DNA of 64,000 nt from Ornithinimicrobium pekingense DSM 21552 (lineage in GTDB: Bacteria; Actinomycetota; Actinomycetes; Actinomycetales; Dermatophilaceae): assembly GCF_000421185.1 (NCBI RefSeq), contig NZ_ATWJ01000014.1:186001-250000 (forward strand), in the 5' to 3' direction. Both the position numbers and the translations under genes were made by a program. A model generated the notes under the pieces. It saw only the letters and a program-made list of their open reading frames with translations. It was not told the DNA's origin and did not search any database. Every line of letters starts with the position of its first letter. Within the stretch, counting starts at the first letter, position 1. Of this stretch, positions 25,691 to 34,004 are shown one piece after another.

Positions 25691-26454
25691 GCAGGGGTCC
25701 CCTGTCGCAGGCGGCGGGTCATCAGGCGGGCGTAGGTGCGCGGCGCCAGGCGGGCGGCGTGCCAGGCGAGGTGGGCGGTGCGCCCCACGAGGGCGCGGTC
25801 GCGCCGGCGCCGCAGCACGTCGACCACCGCGGCGGCCACGTCGTCCGGGCTGACCTGGGCGCCGGTGGTCGAGCGCTCGGCGCTGCCCTCGGCGGTCGCC
25901 AGGCGGGTGGTCACGAAGGTGGGGTGGACGAGCCCGACGTGCACCCCGTCGGCCGCCAGCTCGGGGCGCAGCGCTTCCATCAGCCCGGTGACGGCGTGCT
26001 TGGCCGCGACGTAGGCCGGGCGCCCCACGACCGGGGCGAAGCCCGCGACCGAGCCGATGGTCACGACGCTGCCGCGGCTCGCGCGCAGGTGCGGCAGGGC
26101 GGCCAGGGTGCAGGCGAGCGCGCCAAGGTGGTTCACCTCGAGCACGCGCCGGTGGGTCGCGAGGTCGTGGTCGTCGACACCGCCGATCGCGGAGATGCCG
26201 GCATTGTTGACCAGCACGTCGAGCCGCCCGTGGGCGCCGACGACCTTCTCGACCGCGGCCCGGACCTGCGCCTCGTCGGTGATGTCGCAGGCGAGGATGC
26301 CGGCGCCGGGGTCGGCGGCCAGGTCCAGCCCCACGACGACCGCGCCCTCGGCGGCCAGCCGCCGACGCAGCGCGGTGCCGATGCTGCCGGAGGCGCCGGT
26401 CAGCAGCACCACGGATGCGCGCAGGTCAGCAGGGGTGGGTGTCGTCGTCGTCAC
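25687..26454 (-). CDS. Short-chain dehydrogenase/reductase
   Basis: A 255-residue classical SDR: cofactor loop LLTGASGSIGTALRRRL, VNNAGISAIGG, catalytic Ser in TIGSVAGFAP and the Tyr-x3-Lys of PAYVAAKHAV. The acidic residue after strand 2 (GLDLAAD) suggests NAD(H). The C-terminus is basic (RTYARLMTRRLRQ). It starts at a GTG and is the first gene of the SDR-FMO-BASS operon. Substrate unknown. Confidence 0.85.
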   Translation of the reverse strand: MTTTTPTPADLRASVVLLTGASGSIGTALRRRLAAEGAVVVGLDLAADPGAGILACDITDEAQVRAAVEKVVGAHGRLDVLVNNAGISAIGGVDDHDLATHRRVLEVNHLGALACTLAALPHLRASRGSVVTIGSVAGFAPVVGRPAYVAAKHAVTGLMEALRPELAADGVHVGLVHPTFVTTRLATAEGSAERSTTGAQVSPDDVAAAVVDVLRRRRDRALVGRTAHLAWHAARLAPRTYARLMTRRLRQGTPA

Positions 26455-26552
26455 GGTGGGGGAAGGCTAGCCGATCGTCGCCGGCTCCTCCCCGGCTCAC
26501 CCGCGCTTCGACCGTCACCGTCCCCGCCCAGCCGCGGGTCCCACGCCAGGCC

Positions 26553-26592
26553 GTGGTGACCTCGTGCTGCCAGGGCGACACGAAGTCACCAC
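26553..26592 (-). terminator. 14-bp inverted repeat, likely terminator of the phosphofructokinase unit
   Basis: Arms GTGGTGACCTCGTG (26553-26566) and CACGAAGTCACCAC (26579-26592) match at 13 of 14 positions around a 12-base loop. Read on the minus strand it comes 45 bases after the small membrane-protein gene and about 100 bases before the SDR start. There is no T-run, as is common in G+C-rich actinobacteria. The rest of 26455-26636 shows no other signal. Confidence 0.55.
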
Positions 26593-26636
26593 ACCTACGC
26601 ACCGGGCGCAGGACCCCCGGCCCGTGCGCGGCCCGG

Positions 26637-26765
26637 TCAGCCCCCGCGCTCTTCCCTCCGGCGGCGCGTCTGGGAGACCGCCCGGCGCACCGCGAGCCAG
26701 CGCAGCAGGAGGAAGACCGGGATCGCCACGGCGACGAGCAGCACGACGGTCCAGAGGTCGTTCAC
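26637..26765 (-). CDS. Small single-pass membrane protein, 42 residues
   Basis: A short frame starting at GTG 26765 with a strong AAGGAG site six bases upstream. The product begins VNDLWTVVLLVAVAIPVF, which forms one membrane helix, and ends in a basic tail RRRREERGG that would stay in the cytoplasm. It lies 43 bases after the phosphofructokinase stop and before a hairpin, so it is probably the second gene of that unit. No family recognised; the good ribosome-binding site and the clean helix-plus-basic-tail pattern argue that it is real. Confidence 0.55.
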   Translation of the reverse strand: MNDLWTVVLLVAVAIPVFLLLRWLAVRRAVSQTRRRREERGG

Positions 26766-26808
26766 GTCTCACTCCTTGCGGTGGGGTTGTCCTGCGGGGG
26801 CCATCGTC

Positions 26809-27957
26809 TCAGTAGAGGAACATCGGCTTGCCGCGGACGTGCCGCACCTTGGGCACGTAGTTCGGCGCGTCGTAGAGCTCGCCGACGTCGACCCGCTTGA
26901 CCCCCTCGCCGGTCACCGAGATCGGCACGCTGCTGTAGCTGCCGTTGCGCAGCGCCACCATGCGGCCGGTCGACCCGTCGAGCGCGAGGTCGGCGGCCAT
27001 GACGGCATAGTTGGTGGCGACCATGAGGTCGAGGGAGTCGGGGCTGCCGGAGCGCATCAGGTAGCCGACCTGCTGGTAGACGATGCCCTCGCCCGTCCGC
27101 TCCTTGATGAGCTCGCCGGTCACCTGCCCGATGCCACCGAGCTTGCGGTGACCGTAGGCGTCCTCCTCCCCCGACAGCATCATGTCGCCACCCCGGATCG
27201 TGGCGCCCTCGGAGATGGTGAGCATCGCGTAGTTGGAGGGGTTGCGGGCCTTGTCGGCCATGAGCAGCTCGCAGACCCGGTCGACGTCGAAGGGCACCTC
27301 GGGGATCAGCGCCCGGTCCACGCCCGCCAGGTATGCCGTGATCAGCGAGGTCTCCCCGGAGTAGCGGCCGAAGAGCTCGACCACCGCGATCCGCTCGTGC
27401 GAGCCGGTGGAGGTGCGCAGGTTGTGGATGAACTGCACGCCACGGGTGACCGCGGTGGAGAAGCCGATGCAGTAGTCGGTGCCGTTGACGTCGTTGTCCA
27501 TCGTCTTGGGGATGGCGATCGTGGGCACCCCCTCCTCGTGCATCCGCAGCCCGTAGGACAGGGTGTCGTCACCGCCGATCGGGATGAGCACGTCGATGCC
27601 GGCGGCCTCGATCACCCGCAGCACGTGCGCGGTCAGGTCGTGCGGGCCGTCGCCGCTGACCGAGCCGGCCAGGAAGTCGGGCACGTCGGAGGTCTTGACC
27701 TTGCCTGGGTTGGTGCGCGAGCTGTGCAGGAAGGTGCCGCCGGTCCGGTCGACGGTGCGGACCGCCACCGGGTCGAGCTCGACGAGGTTGGTCGCCATCG
27801 ACCCGGGGTCGTCGAGGTCGGTGCCGAGCAGCCCGCCCCACCCGCGCCGGATGCCGGTGACCTGGTGCCCGTGCTCGTGGACGCGGTTGACCACGGCCTT
27901 GATGCAGGGGTTCAGCCCGGGGACGTCACCGCCCCCGGTGAGGATGCCGATGCGCAC
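26809..27957 (-). CDS. 6-phosphofructokinase, probably pyrophosphate-dependent
   Basis: A 382-residue phosphofructokinase, longer than the ~320-residue E. coli type. N-terminal loop [16 protein letters not shown]; fructose-6-phosphate residues in [34 protein letters not shown]. The phosphoryl-donor loop reads [10 protein letters not shown] (residues 125-134). ATP enzymes have Gly where Asp131 is, and Asp there plus Lys151 in PKTMDND is the pattern of PPi-using enzymes. It would run F6P to FBP reversibly with PPi. No other glycolytic gene is nearby. The start is at the conserved MRIGILT. Confidence 0.85.
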   Translation of the reverse strand: MRIGILTGGGDVPGLNPCIKAVVNRVHEHGHQVTGIRRGWGGLLGTDLDDPGSMATNLVELDPVAVRTVDRTGGTFLHSSRTNPGKVKTSDVPDFLAGSVSGDGPHDLTAHVLRVIEAAGIDVLIPIGGDDTLSYGLRMHEEGVPTIAIPKTMDNDVNGTDYCIGFSTAVTRGVQFIHNLRTSTGSHERIAVVELFGRYSGETSLITAYLAGVDRALIPEVPFDVDRVCELLMADKARNPSNYAMLTISEGATIRGGDMMLSGEEDAYGHRKLGGIGQVTGELIKERTGEGIVYQQVGYLMRSGSPDSLDLMVATNYAVMAADLALDGSTGRMVALRNGSYSSVPISVTGEGVKRVDVGELYDAPNYVPKVRHVRGKPMFLY

Positions 27958-28069
27958 GTCAGTCTCCGTCCTGCCGGGGGTGGCACGGACCGGTCGGCCC
28001 GCGCCGCTCGTTCGGTGCGCCTCACGTTAGCCGTCGGCCCGCGTCAGGCGCAGCAGCGACAATGACGCG

Positions 28070-29374
28070 GTGACGTCCCACCTGCGGCCCACCCGCCACT
28101 TCACGCCCCGCTCGACGTGGATGAACGACCCCAACGGGCTCGTCCACGTCGACGGGCTCTGGCACCTGTTCTTCCAGACCAACCCCGAGGGCGTCGACTG
28201 GGGGAACATGTCGTGGGGGCACGCCACCTCCCCCGACCTGCTTACCTGGACCGAGCACGACGTGGCACTGCGCTTCTCCGAGCACGAGGCGGTCTTCTCC
28301 GGCAGCGTCGTGGTCGACCACGACAACACCTCCGGGCTGGGCGAGGGCGACGCGCCGCCGCTGGTCGCGCTCTACACGAGCCACTACAAGCCGACCTCCC
28401 CGCGTGCGGGCACCCAGGCGCAGTCGCTCGCCTGGAGCACCGACGGGGGTATGACGTGGCGCCGCTTCGCGGGCAACCCGGTGCTGTGCCGCCAGAGCGC
28501 CGACTTCCGCGACCCGAAGGTGTTCCGGCACGCCACCGGCTGGGTGATGGTGGCGGTTGAGGCGGACCACCGCCAGGTGGTCCTCTACCGCTCCGGCGAC
28601 CTGCTGGCCTGGGAGCACCTGTCCACGTTCGGGCCGCTGGGGGCCACCGAGGGGGTGTGGGAGTGCCCCGACCTGTTCGAGCTGCCGGTCGAGGGCGGGC
28701 CCGGGACCGCGTGGGTGCTCGTCGTCAGCCTGGGCGCGGGCGGGCCGGCGGGCGGCTCGGGCACGCAGTACTTCGTCGGCGACTTCGACGGCACCACCTT
28801 CACGCCGCTGCCCGGGGACACCGGCCGGTGGCTGGACGTCGGCCCCGACCACTACGCCGCCGTGTCCTTCGACAACACCGGCGAGCGGCGCGTCATGATC
28901 GGCTGGGCCAGCAACTGGGCCTACGCGCACCGCACCCCGACCCCGACGTGGCGCTCCTCGATGTCCCTGGCCCGGGAGGTGTCGTTGCGCCGCTCACGCG
29001 AGGGCCGGCCGGTCCTCCACCAGCACCCCGTCCTGCCGGAGGACCTGCTCCAGCAGCGCCTCGTCGTCCCCGCCGGTGGCCGGACCACCCTGACGCTGAC
29101 GACCGAGGACGGCCGCGACCCGCTCGTCCTGACCGTCGACGCCGGGCAGGACCGCATCACCCTCGACCGCTCCCGCTGCGGGGACGTCACCTTCTCCCCC
29201 GACTTCCCGACGCTCGTCGAGGCACCCCTGCCCGGGCACGCGGGCGCTGTCGACGTCCTCGTCGTCGTGGACGCCTCGGTGGTGGAGGTCTACGCCCTCG
29301 ACGGCGCGCTCACGCTCACCGCGCAGGTCTTTCCCGCGGCGCCGCTGACCACCGCGCAGGTCCGGGACGACTGA
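28070..29374 (+). CDS. Glycoside hydrolase family 32 beta-fructosidase
   Basis: A 434-residue GH32 enzyme that cleaves beta-fructosides such as sucrose or fructans. The three catalytic signatures are present: WMNDPNGLVH with the nucleophile Asp (about residue 20), FRDPKVF with the transition-state Asp, and ECPDLFEL with the acid/base Glu. A C-terminal beta-sandwich follows (LTLTTEDGRDPLVLTVDAG). There is no signal peptide, so it acts inside the cell. The GTG 28070 is used since an ATG eight bases earlier is out of frame and closes at once. No sugar transporter adjoins it. Confidence 0.9.
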   Translation: MTSHLRPTRHFTPRSTWMNDPNGLVHVDGLWHLFFQTNPEGVDWGNMSWGHATSPDLLTWTEHDVALRFSEHEAVFSGSVVVDHDNTSGLGEGDAPPLVALYTSHYKPTSPRAGTQAQSLAWSTDGGMTWRRFAGNPVLCRQSADFRDPKVFRHATGWVMVAVEADHRQVVLYRSGDLLAWEHLSTFGPLGATEGVWECPDLFELPVEGGPGTAWVLVVSLGAGGPAGGSGTQYFVGDFDGTTFTPLPGDTGRWLDVGPDHYAAVSFDNTGERRVMIGWASNWAYAHRTPTPTWRSSMSLAREVSLRRSREGRPVLHQHPVLPEDLLQQRLVVPAGGRTTLTLTTEDGRDPLVLTVDAGQDRITLDRSRCGDVTFSPDFPTLVEAPLPGHAGAVDVLVVVDASVVEVYALDGALTLTAQVFPAAPLTTAQVRDD

Positions 29375-29387
29375 CGGGCCGCCGGCC

Positions 29388-29735
29388 TCAGGTGTTGTCG
29401 CCCAGGCGGTGGACGCTCACGCCGTCGGCGTCCACCAGCAGGAGCACGGGCTCCGCATCGGGCCCGCCGCGCACGACGACCACGGTCTCGCCGCGGTGCC
29501 GGTCGGCGATGTCCTCCATGCCCTCCGAGCCGTCGCCGAGCAGCCCGTGACCGCTGCGGCACGGCACCCCGAGGTCCTCGGCCAGGGTCTCCACCGGCCC
29601 GCTGTCCGGGACGTCGTCGGCGGCATAGACCACCTGCACGTTCTCCCGGTAGAGCGCCGAGGCCAGCCACGGCACGTCGGTCAGCCCGGGCGGGTTGACG
29701 ACGATGATCCGAGCCGCGCACTGCAGGTCGCTCAT
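29388..29735 (-). CDS. Degenerate histidine-phosphatase-like protein
   Basis: A 115-residue protein whose pattern (LTDVPWLASALYRENVQVVY, then VETLAEDLGVPCR, then ETVVVVRGG) follows the fold of phosphoglycerate-mutase-like histidine phosphatases. The catalytic RHG motif is absent, the first strand reading IIVVNPPG instead, and the second catalytic His is replaced by Arg (VVVRGG). It is also short (family 180-220). It may be a non-catalytic binding protein or a decayed gene. It is divergent from ctlX and convergent with GH32. Confidence 0.45.
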   Translation of the reverse strand: MSDLQCAARIIVVNPPGLTDVPWLASALYRENVQVVYAADDVPDSGPVETLAEDLGVPCRSGHGLLGDGSEGMEDIADRHRGETVVVVRGGPDAEPVLLLVDADGVSVHRLGDNT

Positions 29736-29800
29736 GGCCCGACTCTATGCCGCCACCGGCCGGTTCGTCAGGTCTCGGCGCGGAGCCGTACATTCTGCTC

Positions 29801-30829
29801 GTGAGTGCGCAGTCCCCCTCCTCCGTCATCCTCGTCCGCGCGACGAAGTTCGTCCCCAACCCCGCGACGGCGGCCGACAACGCCTTCCAGCACGTCATAC
29901 CCGAGGGGCAGCCGACCGAGGAGACCTCGCGCCAGGCCCTGGCCGAGATGGACGCCCTCGCCCAGGCGCTGCGCGACGTCGGCGTGCGGGTCCACGTCTT
30001 CGACGACGACGACCACACCCGGCCCGACAGCGTCTTCCCCAACAACTGGCTGTCCACCCACCAGGGCGGCTACGTCGCGGTCTACCCGATGTACGCCTCC
30101 AACCGCCGCCACGAGCGCCGCGCCGACGTCCTGGAGATGCTCAAGTCGGCCTACCGGGTGCAGACGATCATCGACTACTCCGGCCTGGAGCCCGACGGCA
30201 TCTTCCTCGAGGGCACCGGCGCGATGGTGCTCGACCACGTCTCCCGGGTGGCCTACGCCGCCGTCAGCCACCGCGCCGACACCAACGTGCTGGAGCGCTT
30301 CTGCACCGACTTCCGCTACGAGCCGATGGCCTTCGAGGCGGTCGACTCCGGCGGCGTGCCGGTCTACCACACCAACGTCATCGCCTGCATCGGCACCGAC
30401 GTCGCCCTCGTGGCCCTGGGGATGATCCCCGACGCCCAGCGCCGCGCCGAGGTCCGCGACCGGCTGGAGGTCAACGGCCGCCGCGTCGTGGAGATCACCG
30501 AGGAGCAGGTGCGCCAGTTCGCCGGCAACGCCGTCGAGCTGTGCGGCCGCCACCCCGACGGCACCAAGCGTTATGTGATGGCGATGTCCGGCAGCGCTTG
30601 CCGCAGCCTGCGCCCCGACCAGGTGGCCGAGATCGAGCGCTCCTGCGAGATCGTCGCCGTGGACGTCCCCACGATCGAGCTCGCCGGCGGGTCGGTGCGC
30701 TGCATGATCGCCGGCGTCCACCTCGACCCGCGCCCCGTCGCCCCCTCCGAGCCGACGGCCACCGCCGAGGCCATCGACGAGCACCCGCACACCGCGGACG
30801 GCCAGGACATCGCGGAGGGTATGGCGTAG
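29801..30829 (+). CDS. ctlX: Citrulline utilisation hydrolase-type protein CtlX (arginine deiminase-related)
   Basis: A 342-residue member of the amidinotransferase/dimethylarginine-hydrolase superfamily, CtlX type. Conserved parts are VRATKFVPNPATAADNAFQ, DSVFPNNWLSTH, DGIFLEGTGAMVLDH, the His in VYHTNVIACIG and the nucleophilic Cys in GGSVRCMIAGVHL. It is expected to hydrolyse guanidino or ureido groups; E. coli-type relatives are linked to citrulline use. GTG 29801 is preferred: a TACATT box six bases upstream suggests a leaderless message, and the family starts at this strand. Confidence 0.82.
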   Translation: MSAQSPSSVILVRATKFVPNPATAADNAFQHVIPEGQPTEETSRQALAEMDALAQALRDVGVRVHVFDDDDHTRPDSVFPNNWLSTHQGGYVAVYPMYASNRRHERRADVLEMLKSAYRVQTIIDYSGLEPDGIFLEGTGAMVLDHVSRVAYAAVSHRADTNVLERFCTDFRYEPMAFEAVDSGGVPVYHTNVIACIGTDVALVALGMIPDAQRRAEVRDRLEVNGRRVVEITEEQVRQFAGNAVELCGRHPDGTKRYVMAMSGSACRSLRPDQVAEIERSCEIVAVDVPTIELAGGSVRCMIAGVHLDPRPVAPSEPTATAEAIDEHPHTADGQDIAEGMA

Positions 30830-30941
30830 CGCCCGCGCCGGGCACGACGGCACTTCATCCGGCCTACCGCCTGGTCACTCCGTAGCATCGCCGGGTCCCC
30901 GCACCCGCGACGGCGCGTGCACGGCATACCAGGAGGTCCCC

Positions 30942-32240
30942 TTGAGCACCCAGGACTCAGGACGCAAGGTCGGCCACGACGAGAGGGTCGACGACGACCA
31001 GGGCAAGAAGGCCCGCTGGAAGCTCGTCGGCCCTGGCCTGGTGGTCGCGGCGACCGGCGTGGGCGCGGCCGACATGGTGGCGACGCTGGCGGCCGGGTCG
31101 CGCTACGGCTACACCCTGCTGTGGGCGGTCATCGTCGGTGTGATCCTCAAGATCGTGCTGGTCGAGGGTGCCGGGCGCTACACCCTGGCCACCGGCTACA
31201 CGATCTTCGAGGGCTGGCGCAGCCTCGGGCGCTGGACGACCTGGTACTTCGGGCCGTACATCATCGTCTGGGGCTTCGTCTACGGCGCCTCGGCGATGTC
31301 GTCGACGGCGCTGCCGCTGGCCGCGCTGTTCCCGCAGGTGCCGCTCACCGTCTGGGCGATCGCGATGGGCCTGCTCGGTTTCGTCATGGTGTGGTTCAAC
31401 CGCTACGCCGTCTTCGAGAAGATCACCGCCGCCCTGGTCGGGGTCATGTTCGTGACGGTCGTCGGGCTGGCGGTCATCGCGCTGCCCAACGTGCCGGAGA
31501 TGCTCACCGGGCTGGTGCCGCGCATCCCCGACGGCGGCCTGGTCTACACCCTGGCGCTGGCCGGTGGCGTCGGCGGCACCATCACCCTGGCGGCCTACGG
31601 CTACTGGCTGCGGGAGAAGGGCTGGTACACCCCCAAGTGGATGAAGGTCATGCGCATCGACAACACGATGGCCTACGTCCTGACCGGTGTCTTCGTCATC
31701 TCGATGCTCATCGTCGGCGCGGAGGTGGTGCGCGCCGCCGGCGCCGCCATCAGCGCCGGTGACGAGGGCCTGCTCGACCTCTCCGACGTGCTCAACGCCC
31801 GGTACGGCGACGTGGTCGGCACGTGGTTCCTCATCGGCTTCTGGGCCGCGGCGTTCTCCTCGATCATCGGCGTGTGGAACGGCGTCTCGCTGATGTTCGC
31901 CGACTTCTGGGGCAACATGCGCGGTGTCGGGTCGGGCCACCCCGACACCCGCGTGGGCGGGAAGTACTTCAAGTTCTACCTGCTGTGGCTGACCTTCCCG
32001 CCGATGCTGCTGCTCTTCCTCGGCCGGCCGATCGGGCTGATCCTCGCCTACGGCGTGCTCGGCGCCCTCTTCATGCCGTTCCTGGCGGTGACCCTGCTCG
32101 GCCTGCTCAACGGGCGGCGGATCCCGAAGGAGTGGGCCAACAAGTGGTGGCTCAACGCGGCGCTGGGCATCACCACGCTGATCTTCCTCGTGCTGGGCGT
32201 CAACCAGCTGTGGGGCGCGGTCGGCGACCTCGTCGGGTAG
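30942..32240 (+). CDS. Nramp-family transporter lacking canonical metal ligands
   Basis: A 432-residue membrane protein with about 11 membrane segments and overall Nramp layout (VGPGLVVAATGVGAAD near residue 30-44; FSSIIGVWNGVSLMFADFWG). In true Nramp metal transporters helix 1 carries DPGN and helix 6 carries MPH. Here the aligned sites read GAAD and TLAA, so the known Mn/Fe ligands are missing and the substrate is open. The start is TTG 30942, fixed by a full AGGAGG site five bases upstream. Single gene. Confidence 0.8.
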   Translation: MSTQDSGRKVGHDERVDDDQGKKARWKLVGPGLVVAATGVGAADMVATLAAGSRYGYTLLWAVIVGVILKIVLVEGAGRYTLATGYTIFEGWRSLGRWTTWYFGPYIIVWGFVYGASAMSSTALPLAALFPQVPLTVWAIAMGLLGFVMVWFNRYAVFEKITAALVGVMFVTVVGLAVIALPNVPEMLTGLVPRIPDGGLVYTLALAGGVGGTITLAAYGYWLREKGWYTPKWMKVMRIDNTMAYVLTGVFVISMLIVGAEVVRAAGAAISAGDEGLLDLSDVLNARYGDVVGTWFLIGFWAAAFSSIIGVWNGVSLMFADFWGNMRGVGSGHPDTRVGGKYFKFYLLWLTFPPMLLLFLGRPIGLILAYGVLGALFMPFLAVTLLGLLNGRRIPKEWANKWWLNAALGITTLIFLVLGVNQLWGAVGDLVG

Positions 32241-32273
32241 GCGAGCACGCGGCGTCCCTCCCGGGGGGGTCAC

Positions 32274-32338
32274 TACCGGCGTGCACAACGGACGGAAGGG
32301 CGGGCTATAAGGCCCTGGCGGACGGTTGTGCACGCCGG
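32274..32338. repeat. 65-bp stem-loop intergenic repeat, copy 2
   Basis: A perfect 14-bp inverted repeat, CCGGCGTGCACAAC (32276-32289) with GTTGTGCACGCCGG (32325-32338), around a 35-base loop. It starts 33 bases after the Nramp-like gene and has the length and flank of copy 1 at 6923-6988. The stem differs between copies by paired changes, as expected for a conserved RNA or cruciform fold. The rest of 32241-32416 carries only the ribosome-binding site of the Uma2 gene. Confidence 0.6.
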
Positions 32339-32416
32339 CCGGGTCGGGTGTGGACAGCCATCACGGGGTGGACCTCAGCCGTGCCACGCTGGCCGCCATG
32401 TCGGAGGGGGGACACA

Positions 32417-32998
32417 ATGACGGGTATGCAGCTGCTCACCGACCGCGCCGACGCGTTCCGGGTGGGCCGTGCCGAGTTCGAGGCGATCAGGGACCGGCCG
32501 TCCGACCCGGACCGCTACGAGCTGCTCGACGGTGAGGTCCTTGTGACACCCGCACCCAGCCCGGTGCACCAGGAGGTCGTCAGCGAGCTCACCGCGCTCC
32601 TCCGCCCTCTGGTCCCTCCGCACTGGTCCGTGCTCTCAGGACCGCTCGACGTGGAGCTGGCGACGGGCGAGGGCGACACGGTCCTGCAGCCTGACCTCCT
32701 GATCGCCCATCGCGGCCGGCTGACCGCCACCGGGCACGACGGTGCTCCTGTCCTGGTCGTCGAGATCCTCTCCCCCACCACCTGGCAGCGTGATCTCGGC
32801 GGCAAGATGGCCGCCTACGCCCGCGCCGGCGTGCAGCACTACTGGGTCGTCGCGCCGACCACGCCGTCCGTCACGGTCTACGAGCTGGGCGAGGAGGGGA
32901 CGTACGTCGAGCGACACCACGCCGAGGGCGACCAGCAGGTGGACGTCGCAGCACCCGTTCAGGTCATGCTCAATCCCAAGCGCCTGACCGGAGACTGA
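32417..32998 (+). CDS. Uma2-family (DUF820) putative restriction endonuclease
   Basis: A 193-residue Uma2/DUF820 protein with a PD-(D/E)xK nuclease core: YELLDGEVLVTPAP, the active-site Asp in VLQPDLLIAHRG, and VLVVEILSPTTWQRDLGGKMAAYARAG, where Glu and Lys complete the site. The biological role of these proteins is unsettled; they are common as scattered paralogs. ATG 32417 has GGAGGGGG nine bases upstream. Single gene. Confidence 0.85.
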   Translation: MTGMQLLTDRADAFRVGRAEFEAIRDRPSDPDRYELLDGEVLVTPAPSPVHQEVVSELTALLRPLVPPHWSVLSGPLDVELATGEGDTVLQPDLLIAHRGRLTATGHDGAPVLVVEILSPTTWQRDLGGKMAAYARAGVQHYWVVAPTTPSVTVYELGEEGTYVERHHAEGDQQVDVAAPVQVMLNPKRLTGD

Positions 32999-33013
32999 GC
33001 CACCCGACGCACG

Positions 33014-33480
33014 TCAGGCACGTCGGTCCCCCTCCCCGAAGGCCGGGCCGACCGTCCCCGGCGGCAGATCGGACATCGTGCGCAGGTAGCTGCTGCCGGA
33101 GACGTAGGGCTTGGCGGTGATCGCCGCCTCGGCGGCGACCCGGCTCATGGCGTAGACATCGGAGACCATCACCCAGTCGTGGGCGTCGACGAACACCACC
33201 ATGAACCAGCGCCACACCTCCTCGAGGTCGACCCGCAGCAGGCACAGCGCGTCGCCGAGCACCATCAGCCGCTCGATGTGGTGCGCCCACCCCCGCTCCA
33301 GCACGCGCCGGATGACCAGGTCGCCGGCTCGAGCCCGGTGGAGCCGTCCCACCACCCCTGCGGCATCGACCGCCCGTGGCCCATTACGTCGTCAGACGTC
33401 GAGCCCCGCCTGGCGCGCCCGGTCGACGAAGCGGCCCACCGAGGCGCGGTGCAGGACGAGGGCGGGGTCGACCAGCCGCA
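33014..33480 (-). pseudogene. Remnant of a PhrB-type (FeS) photolyase/cryptochrome gene
   Basis: Two pieces of one family read leftward. The first (about 33480-33390) gives PALVLHRASVGRFVDRARQ and then a stop, matching the N-terminal region of photolyase-related proteins. The second (33355-33014) gives AHHIERLMVLGDALCLLR, EEVWRWFMVVFVDAHDWVMV and KPYVSGSSYLRTMS, the C-terminal FAD/Fe-S domain. Of a normal ~500 residues only about 140 remain, so most of the middle is deleted. The retained C-terminal frame of about 113 codons is open but lacks a plausible start. Confidence 0.6.
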
Positions 33481-33533
33481 CGTTCCTCAGGCGTGGACCC
33501 TGACGTTCCCGCCTCTCCTCACGCCGGCTGTGC

Positions 33534-34004
33534 TCACCGCTGCGGGACGAGCTCCGCCGTGGCGGGCGCGCAGGCCTGCAGCGTGAGCTGAGCCGCGTTG
33601 GAGTTGAGGAACCACCACGTCCCCTCCTCAAGGTCCACCACCGCCGGCTCGTCCTCGACGACGTCCGCCGCTCCGCTGGCACCTGTCGCCGTCGCCGAGC
33701 CCGCGTCGTAGCGCGGCGGCGTCTCCTTCGGCCCCCAGACCACCTTGGTCCGCCCGACCTCCGGGTCGAACGGGCCGCCGTGCACGAAGCCCGTCGCCGT
33801 GAGCAGGTAGCGGCCACCACTGACCTTCACGTGGTCCTGAGGAGCCACGTCGAACGCGTGCGCACCGAGGTCGAGCGCAGCGCCGGAGGGCTGGCAGGGC
33901 GCCTGCGTGGCACGTCCCTCACCTGCTCCGGGGGACAGCGAGCAGCCTCCCGGGAGCAGCGTCGTCGCGGCCAGGATCAGCCCGAGCCCCGTCCGCACCC
34001 TCAC
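33534..34004 (-). CDS. Lipoprotein of unknown function
   Basis: A 156-residue lipoprotein. The signal peptide is VRVRTGLGLILAATTLLPGG with lipobox Cys straight after it. The mature part contains FDVAPQDHVKVSGGRYLLTA and EEGTWWFLNSNAAQLTLQA, likely beta-strands. No family recognised. GTG 34004 overlaps the stop of the large SGNH gene as GTGA; a GTG at 34019 would also be in frame. It probably works with the large secreted protein at the cell surface. Confidence 0.65.
   Translation of the reverse strand: MRVRTGLGLILAATTLLPGGCSLSPGAGEGRATQAPCQPSGAALDLGAHAFDVAPQDHVKVSGGRYLLTATGFVHGGPFDPEVGRTKVVWGPKETPPRYDAGSATATGASGAADVVEDEPAVVDLEEGTWWFLNSNAAQLTLQACAPATAELVPQR

Noticed and set aside
29747-29800. 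An ATG at 29747 as the start of ctlX.
   Set aside because: It would add 18 residues (beginning MPPPAGSS) unlike the family and overlap the promoter; GTG 29801 follows a TACATT box and matches the family N-terminus.
32417-32998. Uma2 protein as part of an insertion sequence or restriction-modification island.
   Set aside because: No methylase, terminal inverted repeats or target duplication are visible; Uma2 genes commonly stand alone.
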